In this document: piece after piece, positions 38,001-47,799 of the stretch | Position numbering within the stretch: the stretch's first letter is position 1 | Layout: each line of letters starts with the position of its first letter | NCBI RefSeq assembly: GCF_020184175.1 | Contig: NW_026083189.1 | Location: 1-64,000, forward strand | Direction of reading: 5' to 3' | Source: Aphis gossypii | Lineage: Eukaryota; Arthropoda; Insecta; Hemiptera; Aphididae | DNA length: 64,000 bases | Program-made: the position numbers and the translations under genes | Notes under the pieces: model-generated | The model's database searches: none | Seen by the model: the letters and a program-made list of their open reading frames with translations, nothing else | Told to the model about the DNA's origin: nothing

Positions 38001-40004
38001 AGACTTCACATATTAGAACAATGTGTTTGATAATTTTAATAGAAACCTACCATGGCAAGGATTGAAAAAAAGAAGATGAAGGGTTTCAAGTAAACAAAAT
38101 TTTATTATTTTTATATAGATCTTAAATAAAATAAAATATTTAACTTGAGATTTTACTTATTAATTTATGATTTGTTGATTCTAATTATGCATGTATAAAT
38201 TTTTTCAGAATTTTGAGAATGCACTTTTATATCTTAATGGGTGGGAGGATGAAATAAAGACCAAAAAATAGATCCCAAAGATTTACTTACCATGACAACT
38301 GCACAAGGCCTACGGGCTACGTGTCATTATTAAATCGACAATTGACCTTTCTAAATATTTATTAGAAAAATGTGGGTTTGAATATGTCCTTACAGGAAAG
38401 ATGTGCCATGATCCATTAGAAGTATGTATAAAAAGAAGAATGGTTGATGTTGGTTGGGTATTCTTAATTTTTTCATAACTATTTAAAGCAACGACCATTG
38501 CATTCTAAGTAGATAGAAAAATAATTAACTAATTTGTTATAAAAATAAATAAATGTGTATTATAGTTTAATGTAATTAAAATTGAATACATATAATATAT
38601 TAAATTAAAGATTTTATACACAATTTAATAACATATTATTTAAAATATTAAAATAATTATGTACTTAAATACTTGATTTTTATGTTTTAGAAATTTTTTG
38701 GTATTATCCGTCAGTCTGCCGGTCCCAATAACCACCCAACTACGCCGACTTTCCTACATTTGTACAAAAATTTATCAATTTATTCTGTTCTTAAACCACC
38801 AAAATAGAGAAACTGTACTGTCACTAATACAGATGCTCCAAAAATATCACTTACTGACTTGCATGAAATATTCCATGATAAAACTAGTGACAGATCTACA
38901 AAAATTAATAATCTTAAATCGCGATTAGATATCTTGATTGAAGAAGGTATTTGGGAACCGTGTCAAGTTCTTCCACCAATGGACAGTTATGAGGAACACA
39001 CCAACATTAAAGATTGTGTTATATACTATGTATGTGGGTATGTAACGAAACAAACTTTAAAAAGAAAAAAATGTCCCAAATGCATTGAATATTTAAAAAA
39101 TAGCAGTCATGAGCATCCTGCAGCAAAACGTATTACTTTAAAATCAAGAGGTAACTTTTTATATCCAAAAACTTATTTGTTTGAATTTCTTAGTAAAGTT
39201 GAAAGTTCCTTTGCTAAACATTGTACAAGTTATAATGTATTTGAAAGAGTCATATATGAAGTTGTTGAAAGTAAATTTGAACTCAAATATACATGTGCAG
39301 AACACCAACATGAAGTGGCTACAGATATTTTAGTTTATTTTATTCAAATGAGGCTACGCCAATATACTTATCAAGAAAACCTTAAATTACAAAAAATATC
39401 AAAAGAAAAAAAGAAATTATCAAAACTATATAATACATGAAACATGATAATTAAATTACATTAAATACATACTTAAACTTGCTTATACTTGCTTGGCTTT
39501 AGCTTATTGATTTTTAATAATTAGAGTATTAATTATTAAAAAAATATTTATTTGTCGGTATAACAATAATTAATGTTTTCTAGGATTCGAGAATTTAACA
39601 TGCAATTCAAGAAATGATTGGAAGTGTAAATGATCAATTACAAAACGTGATTAAATCTGTTAAAAATGTTATATTATTAAAAATAATTATTTTCATAATT
39701 GAACAATTTAATTTTTAAGATGTTTCCCTAAGCTTATGTTATAAAAACCTTATTTACACACTTATTTATTAATTAAATAATTCTAACCAAGTTGAATCAA
39801 TGAACAATTTAATATTTAACATCTTTACTTCAAACGATTTTTCAATAAACATAATTGTTTTACGTTTAAGTAGTACAAAACTATAAACTTTTGTATGTTT
39901 AACATATAAAAATCAGGTCGACTACTAATAGCGCTTTTAGTTCACTAGTCACGCCACTTCAACCTGTGATAACGTGCCGTGCTTCAACCTTAGTAGATAA
40001 CCGT
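35018..40004 (+). mobile_element. THAP/P-element transposon with long inverted repeats, about 5 kb
   Basis: The left repeat lies at about 35018-35123 and the inverted right repeat at about 39911-40004. Both contain CACGGTTATCTACTAAGGTT and, further in, GAAGTGGCGTRACTAGTGAA then CTAAAAGCGCTA; the spacing between these blocks differs by small indels. The transposase gene (35505-39440) lies between. Read inward, both repeats also contain CA(T/G)GT(C/T)GAAGTGGCG. No matching 8-bp flanking duplication was seen. The right repeat directly abuts a ZBED5-like hAT reading frame, which it truncates. Confidence 0.75.
35505..39440 (+). pseudogene. THAP domain / P-element-type (THAP9-like) transposase gene, eight exons
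   Basis: Exons: 35505-35720, 35795-35972, 36095-37249, 37356-37619, 37696-37858, 37918-about 38090, 38209-38421 and 38691-39440, all with GT-AG borders. Exon 1 encodes a THAP finger (CCVVGCTSGY...HQFCVPKNEDLRMKW...YVCAKHF), continued by IPYKQWRLVEGAIPTIF. A coiled-coil follows, then the P-element transposase: RYSDNWLMLCLLFNIRSPSA, the first catalytic region ILLFDAVNLRKSL...GLEDYGDEG, a GII.N.AS..NRRMWKELG block, HHLELTSTAKMRV, KMCHDPLE/KFFGIIRQSAGPN and the C-terminal VIYYVCGYV. Defects: a duplicated TTCC near 37446-37453 shifts the frame; stops follow SDFTY (about 38014), EIKTKK (about 38270) and VLKPPK (about 38805). The lesions are few, so the copy is fairly young. Confidence 0.85.
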
Positions 40005-40379
40005 GATCTTAATGTTTGTTAATGTTGAAAATCCATGTTTGCATAAGTATGATGTTGAAAATTGTAATAAAATTGTAATTGCTTTTTCAGAAATATTTTT
40101 AAACTCTGTTTGAATAAAAATCCAAAATTCTTCAATTGTTATTTCGGAAAATTTAATTTTGAGAGTACGATTTGTTGATAACTTCATAAATTTCTCCTCT
40201 TCTTGTAATGTGAACTCATAAATTAATGTATTGGTCGAAGAAAATGGATTTCGTATCCAATCATATTTTTCAATATTAAATGCGGGAAAATATTTCTTAA
40301 TCTTTTCTTCTAATAATTCTAAATGTTGTGTTATAATTGGAATAATTTCATTGATATTATTTTGGACCGAAGGAAACAT
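39995..40379 (-). pseudogene. C-terminal part of a ZBED5/SCAND3-like hAT transposase
   Basis: The minus-strand frame has HLELLEEKIKKYFPAFN, YDWIRNPF, LKIKFSEITIEEFWI and LLQFSTSYLCKHGFSTLTNI. This is the conserved end of ZBED5/SCAND3/FAM200-type hAT proteins, where LC..GFS.LT.IK is the dimerisation helix. The similarity stops exactly where the P-element right repeat begins (about 40004); the last residues are read from the repeat. No upstream exons were seen to the right, so only about 125 residues remain of a protein normally several hundred long. Confidence 0.7.
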
Positions 40380-40589
40380 GTCTACCGTCTTTTTTTGAAC
40401 TATACGCGTTCTCCAAAAGGATATTTAGTAGTAGTAATTTGGGGCGTCTGGCTCCATTTTTCAGCGAAGACGAAAAAAGTTTGAAGGGGTATGGTCCCCT
40501 TGCACGTTTTTTCAGAGAAACCATGGGGCGTCTGGCTCCATTTTACAGCGGGAATTTTTTACTAGGTTCATTATTTTTTTATTTTTGTA

Positions 40590-40990
40590 TGTTGTTGGAA
40601 ATATTGTAGGAACATATGTGTATATATATATGTATATATATATATATATATATAACATATATGCTGGACTATTGGGATGCCTTAATGGTTTATTTCCAAC
40701 AAAATGATCACCACATATAACTCTAAGGGCAGTCAGTATCCAAGGTGTTCCATCATCACTACAGATACATACAATAGTATAAAATGAAATTAGTTGCATA
40801 AAAATAAAAAATAACATCCTCGACAATTACTTAATTCTTTTAATACTTTTGATCCACTTTTACTTAAAATCTTTTTCATGTTGTCTATTAGGGAAGTTAA
40901 ACATTTTATGACCTGTTCTGTTAGTATTGCTACAATTGACAACACAACACATCTTTTGACCATTTCTCTTTTTATTGTTACTCATTTTTT
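40590..40990 (-). pseudogene. THAP-domain gene fragment, two exons
   Basis: Exon 1 (40831-40990) starts MSNNKKRNGQKMCCVVNCSN with HKMFNFPNRQ and KWIKSIKR, the first half of a THAP zinc finger. A 72-bp GT-AG intron (40759-40830) in phase 2 leads to exon 2 with DDGTPWILTALRVICGDHF and NSPAY...VPTIFP, the second half (Cys...His, AVP-like box). A TAA lies in exon 1 just before KWIK, and a TA microsatellite (40619-40654) has expanded inside the coding stretch between NSPAY and PTIFP. It is therefore a decayed DNA-binding domain; no transposase core was found beside it. Confidence 0.7.
40619..40654. repeat. TA microsatellite within THAP coding stretch
   Basis: A run of TA dinucleotides with a single G interruption. 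It encodes alternating Tyr-Ile in the minus frame, splitting the C-terminal box of the THAP finger. Confidence 0.9.
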
Positions 40991-42195
40991 ATTTAAACAA
41001 TATCACTTGAAAGAATAAAATGAAACAAATACAAATGAACGATTGATACTATTATGTGTAACAACGATAAACAACAATAGTCTGAAGTCAGAACTAACAT
41101 CATTTAAATAATTACTACCTATTACCTAACCTAACGTATCATACACATTTCATTCGTTGCTATCAATTAGTTCGTAAGTGGTCCACTACGGCGTGCGCTA
41201 TTTCATGGTTTGCACGGCATCTATAGTACGACATATTAATTTTTTTTTTTTTAAATATACCTTAAATAAAAATGATTATCAGTATAAGTTTAATTTTTAA
41301 TATAACAGATTGTTTAAAAAACATTTACCTGATCAAATTGTGTTACTTGGTTTGTTATCGACTTGTAGCAAACGGATATATTACGGTATGAAACGACGAA
41401 ACATAAAATTTATAGACAATGTTGAGATTTAACACTAACTATAATCAATGTCTACTGATCACTTATATACAGATTTGTAAGGTTGTGGTATCATTTGGTG
41501 TGATCATATTTTTACCTAATCTATAAAAAATATCTGTGATCAAAGTGTAATATGGCGTGATCACATATCACATCATTGGATCAGACTAAAAATCTGGTCC
41601 ATAATCATTCAATATTTATAAACTTATAGTCATTTACAAAGAGCTCTTGAGTTGGTTATAGTCTATTATCCTCAGCCTACTTGTGTGAGTCGCTGACTTT
41701 ATTACAACACTATCATCAAGCGAGGTTTTTGATATTAGTTAAGTTTTATTAATAATTAATCTAAATTAAATACAATATTAATTTGAAGAAACAGTTTAAT
41801 TCTTAATTCATTTTTAATTGATAAACTACAACCTACTTATTCAACGCAACAACGTGGACCGAGGTATTCATGAAACTATGCAGCAAAATAATAAGTAAGA
41901 TAAAATACAAATATACCTAATTAATTATAAATAAATATGTTTTAATAATTTACAAAATTTCAGTGAAATAAAAATCAGATGAATAATGAAATATTTAATA
42001 TCAAATAAATTCATATTACGCAAAAATCTATCTACTTATATAATAAAACGTGAAGAGGTTCGTTTCACTATAAAAAGAGTGCGCCTCGGTCGCCGTTTTT
42101 TTCTACCATGGCTCGCCGCCGTCGTTATCGAAAACGGACGGTTCTCCAATGCCGCCGTCTCGATAACGCGTTTTTCTTAGGTTAGGTTCAATTAT

Positions 42196-43090
42196 TAAGT
42201 GGGTTTTCGACGATTTTAACGTTTTTTTTTTTTTTTTTTATCGGTTGTTTGTTATATTATAATATGTTGTTGTATTTTCAACCCGTTTTACGTAAATACC
42301 TATAAGTATGAGGGTTTCAACTTTCAAGTGTACGTTGCTTTGGGAAACGTTATATTAAATAGACAATTAATATTAATATAAGCTTTATTACACACGAATT
42401 ATACGGAATTATACAGGAATATATGATGGCATACTCTTCATTTTTTACTCACACACATACATATAAAATTGATATGTTTCATTAAAAAAAGCCCCTGAAA
42501 GAGTTAGGTACAGGTATAGTTAAGTAAGTCAAAGTTGTAATTGCAAATATTCTTAATTATACCTAAGAGTTTCTGTAGGAAATGTTTGTGACACTTTTGT
42601 TATAGTATTTTATATATATATATAACGCGTTTTCGATTTCAGCTCGATTATTATGCGGTTTTTCGAAAAGTGTTCGCTTTTTTTTACGATTTTCATACAT
42701 TTCCGAACGTTTTCCGTTCCGTTCCGTGCGTTTTGGAGTCTTCCGAGTATGACCGACGTTTTCCTTCGATTTTTTTTTTTTTTAATCGACTGTTTTTTCC
42801 GATCTGTCTGTTAATTTGTATATTATAATACAAAATTATGTTGTTTTATATTTAACCGTTGGTTGTTTTTTTTGCTGCGTGTTTCTAGACGACATTTCAC
42901 CAAACAATACAATGTTGGTGTAATCGTGTACATGATTATAATATGTTATAAAAATACCTATACATATGAGTATTTCAACTGTACGTTGCTTTGAGAAACG
43001 TTAACGGCTTATTATGTAGATTTATTATTAAATACGTTAAATAGATAATTAATAAGAATAATTAAGCTTTATTACACACGAATTATACGA
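42196..43090. repeat. Diverged direct duplication, about 225-bp and 335-bp units
   Basis: Both units run from a T-run with ATCG.CTGTTTG/ATCGGTTGTTTG through ATAATATGTT, ATACCTATA.ATATGAG, TCAACT..., GTACGTTGCTTTG.GAAACG and end AAGCTTTATTACACACGAAT. The second unit is longer and more diverged. Probably two tandem copies of one repeat. Confidence 0.6.
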
Positions 43091-43189
43091 ATTAAAACTG
43101 AGGTGAACGAAAAATTCGTCGCAGCACAGAAACGGGTTAAGTGCTCGAGATTCGGCACAAGTATCCAGCTCAAACAGTAGTCAATAGGA

Positions 43190-43260
43190 TAAGGCATTAG
43201 TTCCCCGTGGAAGGTGATAGGGGAGGTAGTGGGTTCGATTCCCTCTCTGGCTGTGCCTTT
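43190..43260 (+). other. tRNA-like segment with pol III B-box (possible SINE part)
   Basis: GTGGGTTCGATTCCCTC (about 43228-43244) fits the B-box/T-arm consensus GGTTCGANNCC. Upstream, AAGGCATTAGTTCC (about 43191-43204) is a weak A-box. The whole does not fold as a complete tRNA, so it is not called a tRNA gene; a tRNA-derived SINE piece or chance are both possible. Confidence 0.35.
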
Positions 43261-44120
43261 GGCGCATTTTTACGGCGGCGCTCTAATTAACGTGGCGCCC
43301 GTGTCTAACGATTTTTTGCATTTTTTTTTCGAGTTAGTTTTTAATATTTTAATTTTAATTTTGAAAATTAAAGCTATTGCTTTCTCTTATACGATAAATA
43401 CATACGTCTACGATTTTTTTTAATACCATATTATTACGATTATTATAAGTATATATACATATAAAGTGTAGACGTGTAGTACTACAACGCGTTTAGGGAA
43501 TACATTTGAATTGATATGTTTTATAAATTAAAATATTTATCTTTTACTTAATACTTAAAAAAATAATATGTTTTATAGTTTCTTACACTTACATATCAAA
43601 AACAATATCTGAATTTTGACATTAGGAGGTATGAAAATTATGGATTTAACTTTCGGACATCGATTTACATCATATTATGATGACTGATAGCTAGACATTC
43701 AATTACCATTTTCACTAAATAAATTTTATAATATAAAAAAAAGAACCAGACATGCGACGGGACACGATATGAGATTGTTCATATTATACTATATTGGTAT
43801 CATAACCTACTATCCACACACCGTCCGCGATCCGACGCAGTCGGATTGCCTACGTGGTGGGTTTAATGACGTTTAATTCGATTTTTCCCAATCATAACTG
43901 ACAACTCGACTTAAATGCTCACATGTTATTCGACTTAATACTTATTATCCTACAATACAACATTAGAGTCGGAGGCGCAAGCGGATTGTATTGTCAGATA
44001 TAGATTTAGGATACACACTTAGGTACGTGATGTGATGATTGATAGCTAGACACTCAACTACCATTTTCGCTTAATACATTTTTTTATATACAAAAAGAAC
44101 AGGGCATGCAATGGGAAACG

Positions 44121-44218
44121 GTTAGGTTAGGTTTTTGATAACACGATTTTCACCCGACCCCCTTGAAGGTTAGGTTAGGACTCCCTCGGCTTCTTCCAAA
44201 CCACCGGAGGTTAGGTTA
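44121..44218 (+). repeat. Interstitial TTAGG-like motifs
   Basis: GGTTAGGTTAGG occurs at 44120-44131 and again near 44168-44178, with GGTTAGGTTAA near 44208-44218. The unit TTAGG is the common insect telomere repeat, but the runs are only two units long. Confidence 0.5.
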
Positions 44219-44483
44219 ACTAAAATTGTGACTACTAGACTTTTTACGATATTTTCTTTACAGTCCCGTCTCCGATCTAGGATACTCACTTAGAGTGAAT
44301 ATCACTTAGACCGAATTTCACAGTAGAGCGAGGCACATCTAGTAAAAAAAATAAATCAATAAAATAAGTACATTCAATAATCTAAATTTTATATAAAATA
44401 AAAAATTATGAAATCAGTATTTTATTTTTATTTAAATATATTTTAGTAACATAGATAAAATAATACTATGAAACTATTAATCG

Positions 44484-45191
44484 ATGTTGTTTAATTACAA
44501 GCAAAAACCAAAAAATAAAATAATTATAATTGATTTTGAATTCAGCAACTATCAACGTACAGATTTAATACTTATTTCTGCAGCTATATCACAGACTCAC
44601 GTCAAATCTGAAATTATTCGTCTACGAGGTCGACCTTTAATAATATCACCTGATGAATTATATATGAATAATTATTCATATATAAAAACTAGAGATTTGT
44701 TACTAAAAATTTTTGAAAAGAAACCAGATCAGCTTCAAGTTATATTAAACGAATTACATTTGGCTATGAAAGCAAAAACGTCGAACCTAACTACAAGCTT
44801 TTTAAAAAACTATCTTGATTTTAATAATCAAAATGCAATTATTTTACTATGGAATGGTAATTCAGATAAAAATATTTTATAAAGATTAGGTTTTAATACA
44901 AATATAATGTTGAATATGACTGCATACGATACTGATAATAATAGAGTATTTTATTTAAAATTAATTAATTTTAAAAGTAATGAAATTATATTAAACCATA
45001 AATTAGGTTATATAATTAAAAATGGTAGATTTTTATCGTTGAAGGAAACTCATGATTCAATTTGTAATCAAAACCATGATATAACTTATATACACGACGC
45101 AGTTAGTGATGTAAAATTAACGAAATGTATTTTCAACTATTTATGTATAAAAAACAATTATCAGTTTATATTAAGTAAAATAATAAAATAA
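44484..45191 (+). pseudogene. DEDDh-type 3'-5' exonuclease-like gene of a Polinton-like remnant
   Basis: The frame begins MLFNYKQKPKNKIIIIDFEF; IDFEF gives the Asp-x-Glu of exonuclease motif I. LWNGNSDKNIL carries the motif II Asp. HDAVSDVKLT is the His-x4-Asp of motif III, the DEDDh arrangement of DnaQ-like proofreading exonucleases that remove nucleotides from 3' ends using two metal ions. A single TAA at 44880-44882 separates the first 132 residues from the last 94; the two halves are in the same frame, so one base change would explain the break. It sits just upstream of a Polinton-type polymerase on the same strand, with a second damaged copy in between, which suggests one element. The polymerase has its own exonuclease domain, so a separate one is unexpected. 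Family named from motifs only. Confidence 0.6.
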
Positions 45192-45234
45192 TATAAGTTT
45201 TTACATTATACTAATATTGAAAAATTAACCTCAT

Positions 45235-47130
45235 CCGTTAAAAATAATTACAATCGATTTTGATTTTAACAAATATTAACATGTCGATTTAATACTTAAT
45301 TTCTACAGCTATATCGCAAACTTACATTAAATCTAAAATTAAACGACATTGAGAACGACCTTTCATAATATCACTTGATGGATGAATAAGATTAATGAAT
45401 ATAATATATTATATGTATATATATATATATATATATAAACCAGAGATTTGATACTAAAAAAATTTTGAAAAAAACCAGATCAGCTTAAAGTTATAGCCTA
45501 CTAAGTTAATTATCTATATCTATACTACTATATAAAATAGAACCCCTTTTTTTGTATGTACGCGCATAACTCAACAATGCCTGGACCGATTTAGCTCATT
45601 CTTTTTTTGTTTGGGTCGTAATTGCCAGGAGAAGGTTCTTATGGACGAAAAATTTGAGAAAAATATCGGGTTAGAGAAATATGACGAGGTGGTGATGAAA
45701 TTACAGAAGCGCCATCTATCCAGCAAATAGTCAACTAAATTATTTTTGGTAGTCAATGGTTGCCATTTAAATAAAATAAATCATTTATTTAAAATGTTTT
45801 TAAAAATACATGCAAATAGACATACAAACTTAAATCGTTGTCATAGTAAAAAAAGAAATTAAAAATCTATATGTATATATAAAAATGGAGACAAAAATGT
45901 ATAAAAATTCATCAATTGAGAACAGCTGAACCGATTTCCCTAATTATTTTTTAGTTGTATTTGTTATTGTCTGGAGAAAGTTTTTACGAAAGAAAATGTT
46001 TAAAAAGTCAACCGAATAAGTAGAAAAAGTGCAAAATCTATTCATTGATGTCTGGGATTTGAACTCGATACCATTGTCTTTATTTACTCTATGGTAGACG
46101 TAGACATCTAAACATCAGCTCGAAGTACAATCAATATAATCTATGGTTTCTATAGTTATTTTAGTTTGGAAATTTGAAATTTGTTGGGTGAATTTTTTTT
46201 TAGTTCACAATAATCTATCTATCTTCTATCTTTATATGTATAAAAATAGAGACAAAAATGTATTACATTTCATCAATTGAGAACGGCTGGATCGATTTCG
46301 CTCATTCTTATTTTGTTTGGGTCGTAATTTCCAGGTTCTTATGTAAGAAAAAGTTAAGGAAATTGCACGGAAAATTAATAAAAATACCGATGACTACTAT
46401 AACTATTATTATTTTATTTTCGGTCGCTCCTATTGGTCGCAAGAGAAGGTGCTTATGTAGTACAATTTTAGGAAAATCCACCAGAAAACTTCGGAATCTG
46501 GATGTAAAAAAAAACAACAACAACTATCACTGCAGTCCAGCAAGAAAATAAACTATATTAAGGTCACTATTGATTATGATTGAATATAATAATTATAGAC
46601 CTGTTGTTATATTTTGTTAAAACCATAACAACAAAAATAATAATTAGCAATGTCTACAGTAAATTTCAAATTCACAGCAATAAACTAACATAACAAGTTA
46701 TACCAAGTTTTATTGTTTTACCAACAGGCAACAATATAAAAACCACGAGATGGCACATTATTGTACTTTACCCACCGTAGTAAAATAAAAAAATGATATA
46801 ACTTTGAAACTTAAGTGTTAGAAATTATAAGCTTACGTACACATCTCGTGGGGTCCGCAATCCACCACGTGTGGATTGCCTACATAATAATATACTGCTT
46901 GCATAATCATAAGAGAGTCTCACGGCAAGATTTTTGAGAATCAAAACGGTCAATGAAAATATCTAAGTTTTGAACACCGTTAAACCGAATATTAAATAAC
47001 AAATTAATCAAAATTCGAATCATATTATATAGAATTGTCATTTTTAACGGGCAACGAAGTGCACGGAGCCAGCTAGTTTATGTATAAAAAAGCAATATTA
47101 TCAGTTCATATTAAATAAAATAATAAAATT
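45235..47130 (+). pseudogene. Second, decayed copy of the exonuclease-like gene, split by a Helitron
   Basis: Segment 45235-45510 follows 44515-44745 base by base: AATTACAATCGATTTTGATT, TCGATTTAATACTTAATTTC, GCTATATCGCAAACTTACAT and AACCAGATCAGCTTAAAGTT all have counterparts in copy one. It has many stops and a TA microsatellite (about 45412-45437). The Helitron 45519-47076 follows. After it, TTTATGTATAAAAAAGCAAT and the next 40 bases match the 3' end of copy one (45139-45190). The middle third is missing. This is a tandem duplicate that decayed and took a Helitron insertion. Confidence 0.7.
45519..47076 (+). mobile_element. Non-autonomous Helitron, about 1.56 kb, inside exonuclease copy 2
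   Basis: The left end is TCTATACTACTATATAAAAT and the right end GAAGTGCACGGAGCCAGCTAG (47056-47076), followed by T. The final about 140 bp match the copies ending at 19537 and 34383. Inside there are two further starts of the same kind (about 45877 and 46209, TATATAAAAATGGAGACAAA and TATGTATAAAAATAGAGACA), so it looks composite or nested. No Rep is present. It sits within the decayed exonuclease copy. Confidence 0.7.
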
Positions 47131-47330
47131 ATATTGACTTATCTTTAATAACAATAGATCGTAATTAGTAACACAGTAATATTTTAAAAATTAACCTCGA
47201 TCGTTCAATGGTCAACGCTATTGATTGTAATAATAATAAATAATGACTTAATAAGCATAAATGGTTAATACGTTTTTTTTTTTTTTTATTTAGTAATAAT
47301 AATTTATTTATTGTTATTTAATGGTAAATT

Positions 47331-47333
47331 TTA

Positions 47334-47363
<30 letters not shown>
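47331..47363. repeat. ATT trinucleotide microsatellite
   Basis: About ten ATT units in a row lie just upstream of the polymerase N-terminal frame and read as poly-isoleucine in that frame, so the true start of the polymerase is probably the Met at 47425 or upstream sequence that has been lost. Confidence 0.9.
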
Positions 47364-47364
<1 letters not shown>

Positions 47365-47584
47365 TATTTATTTTTCATTAGGTACAGTAAAATACAACGA
47401 AATGTAATATCAAAAAGAACACGTATGAACGTAATTGGAAGCGGACTTATTCAATTAAATCGGTTTAAAAAATGTTCAAAAACGTTTGTTTTAAAAAACG
47501 ATTATAATTTCATAGACTTTAATCAATTTTTTGACTACGGTTTTGAAATGATTGTTTGTAAATTAAAAAAAATGACACAACAAA

Positions 47585-47799
47585 CTACAGTCCAGCTCAC
47601 GAAAAGTGAACGTTGATATCAGCGATCCCCGTGGCCGTTTTCAACAAGTGATTACTAAACCCGTTCGTGTTAAACGAATCATGGATCATGAGACGGCCAG
47701 CGATAGGTACATAGTACAAAACGGAGAACCCTGGATTCAACAACATTTGGACACCACCCATCGACCTTGAACGTTCACTTTTCGTGAGCCGGACTATAG
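47585..47799. mobile_element. 215-bp inverted-repeat element in the polymerase, with an open frame
   Basis: The ends are CTACAGTCCAGCTCACGAAA and, inverted, CTATAGTCCGGCTCACGAAA; the match runs on through AGTGAACGTT for about 32 bp with four mismatches. The interior is clearly richer in GC than the neighbours and stays open on the plus strand to 47770, encoding VNVDISDPRGRF, VITKPVRVKRIMDHE and QNGEPWIQQHLD. I do not recognise this protein. It could be a MITE that captured a coding piece. The LTR at 47800 starts immediately after it. Confidence 0.6.

Larger units (their letters stand above)
40991..44483. other. Gene-less repeat-rich stretch
   Basis: No protein is recognised over 3.5 kb. It contains a CG-rich block at 42050-42180 (GGTCGCCGTTTTTTTCTACC, CGTCGTTATCGAAAACGGAC), a duplicated segment (42196-42420 against 42755-43090), a tRNA-like motif near 43190-43260, a direct repeat (43685-43770 against 44039-44122) and GGTTAGGTTAGG motifs at 44121-44218. 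The sequence at 42018-42060 (ATCTATCTACTTATATAATAAAACG) may be another Helitron-like 5' end. Confidence 0.5.

Noticed and set aside
41450..41605. Regulatory array of TGATCA-like palindromes
   Set aside because: GTGATCA recurs a few times, but the spacing is irregular and no repeat or gene context supports a function.
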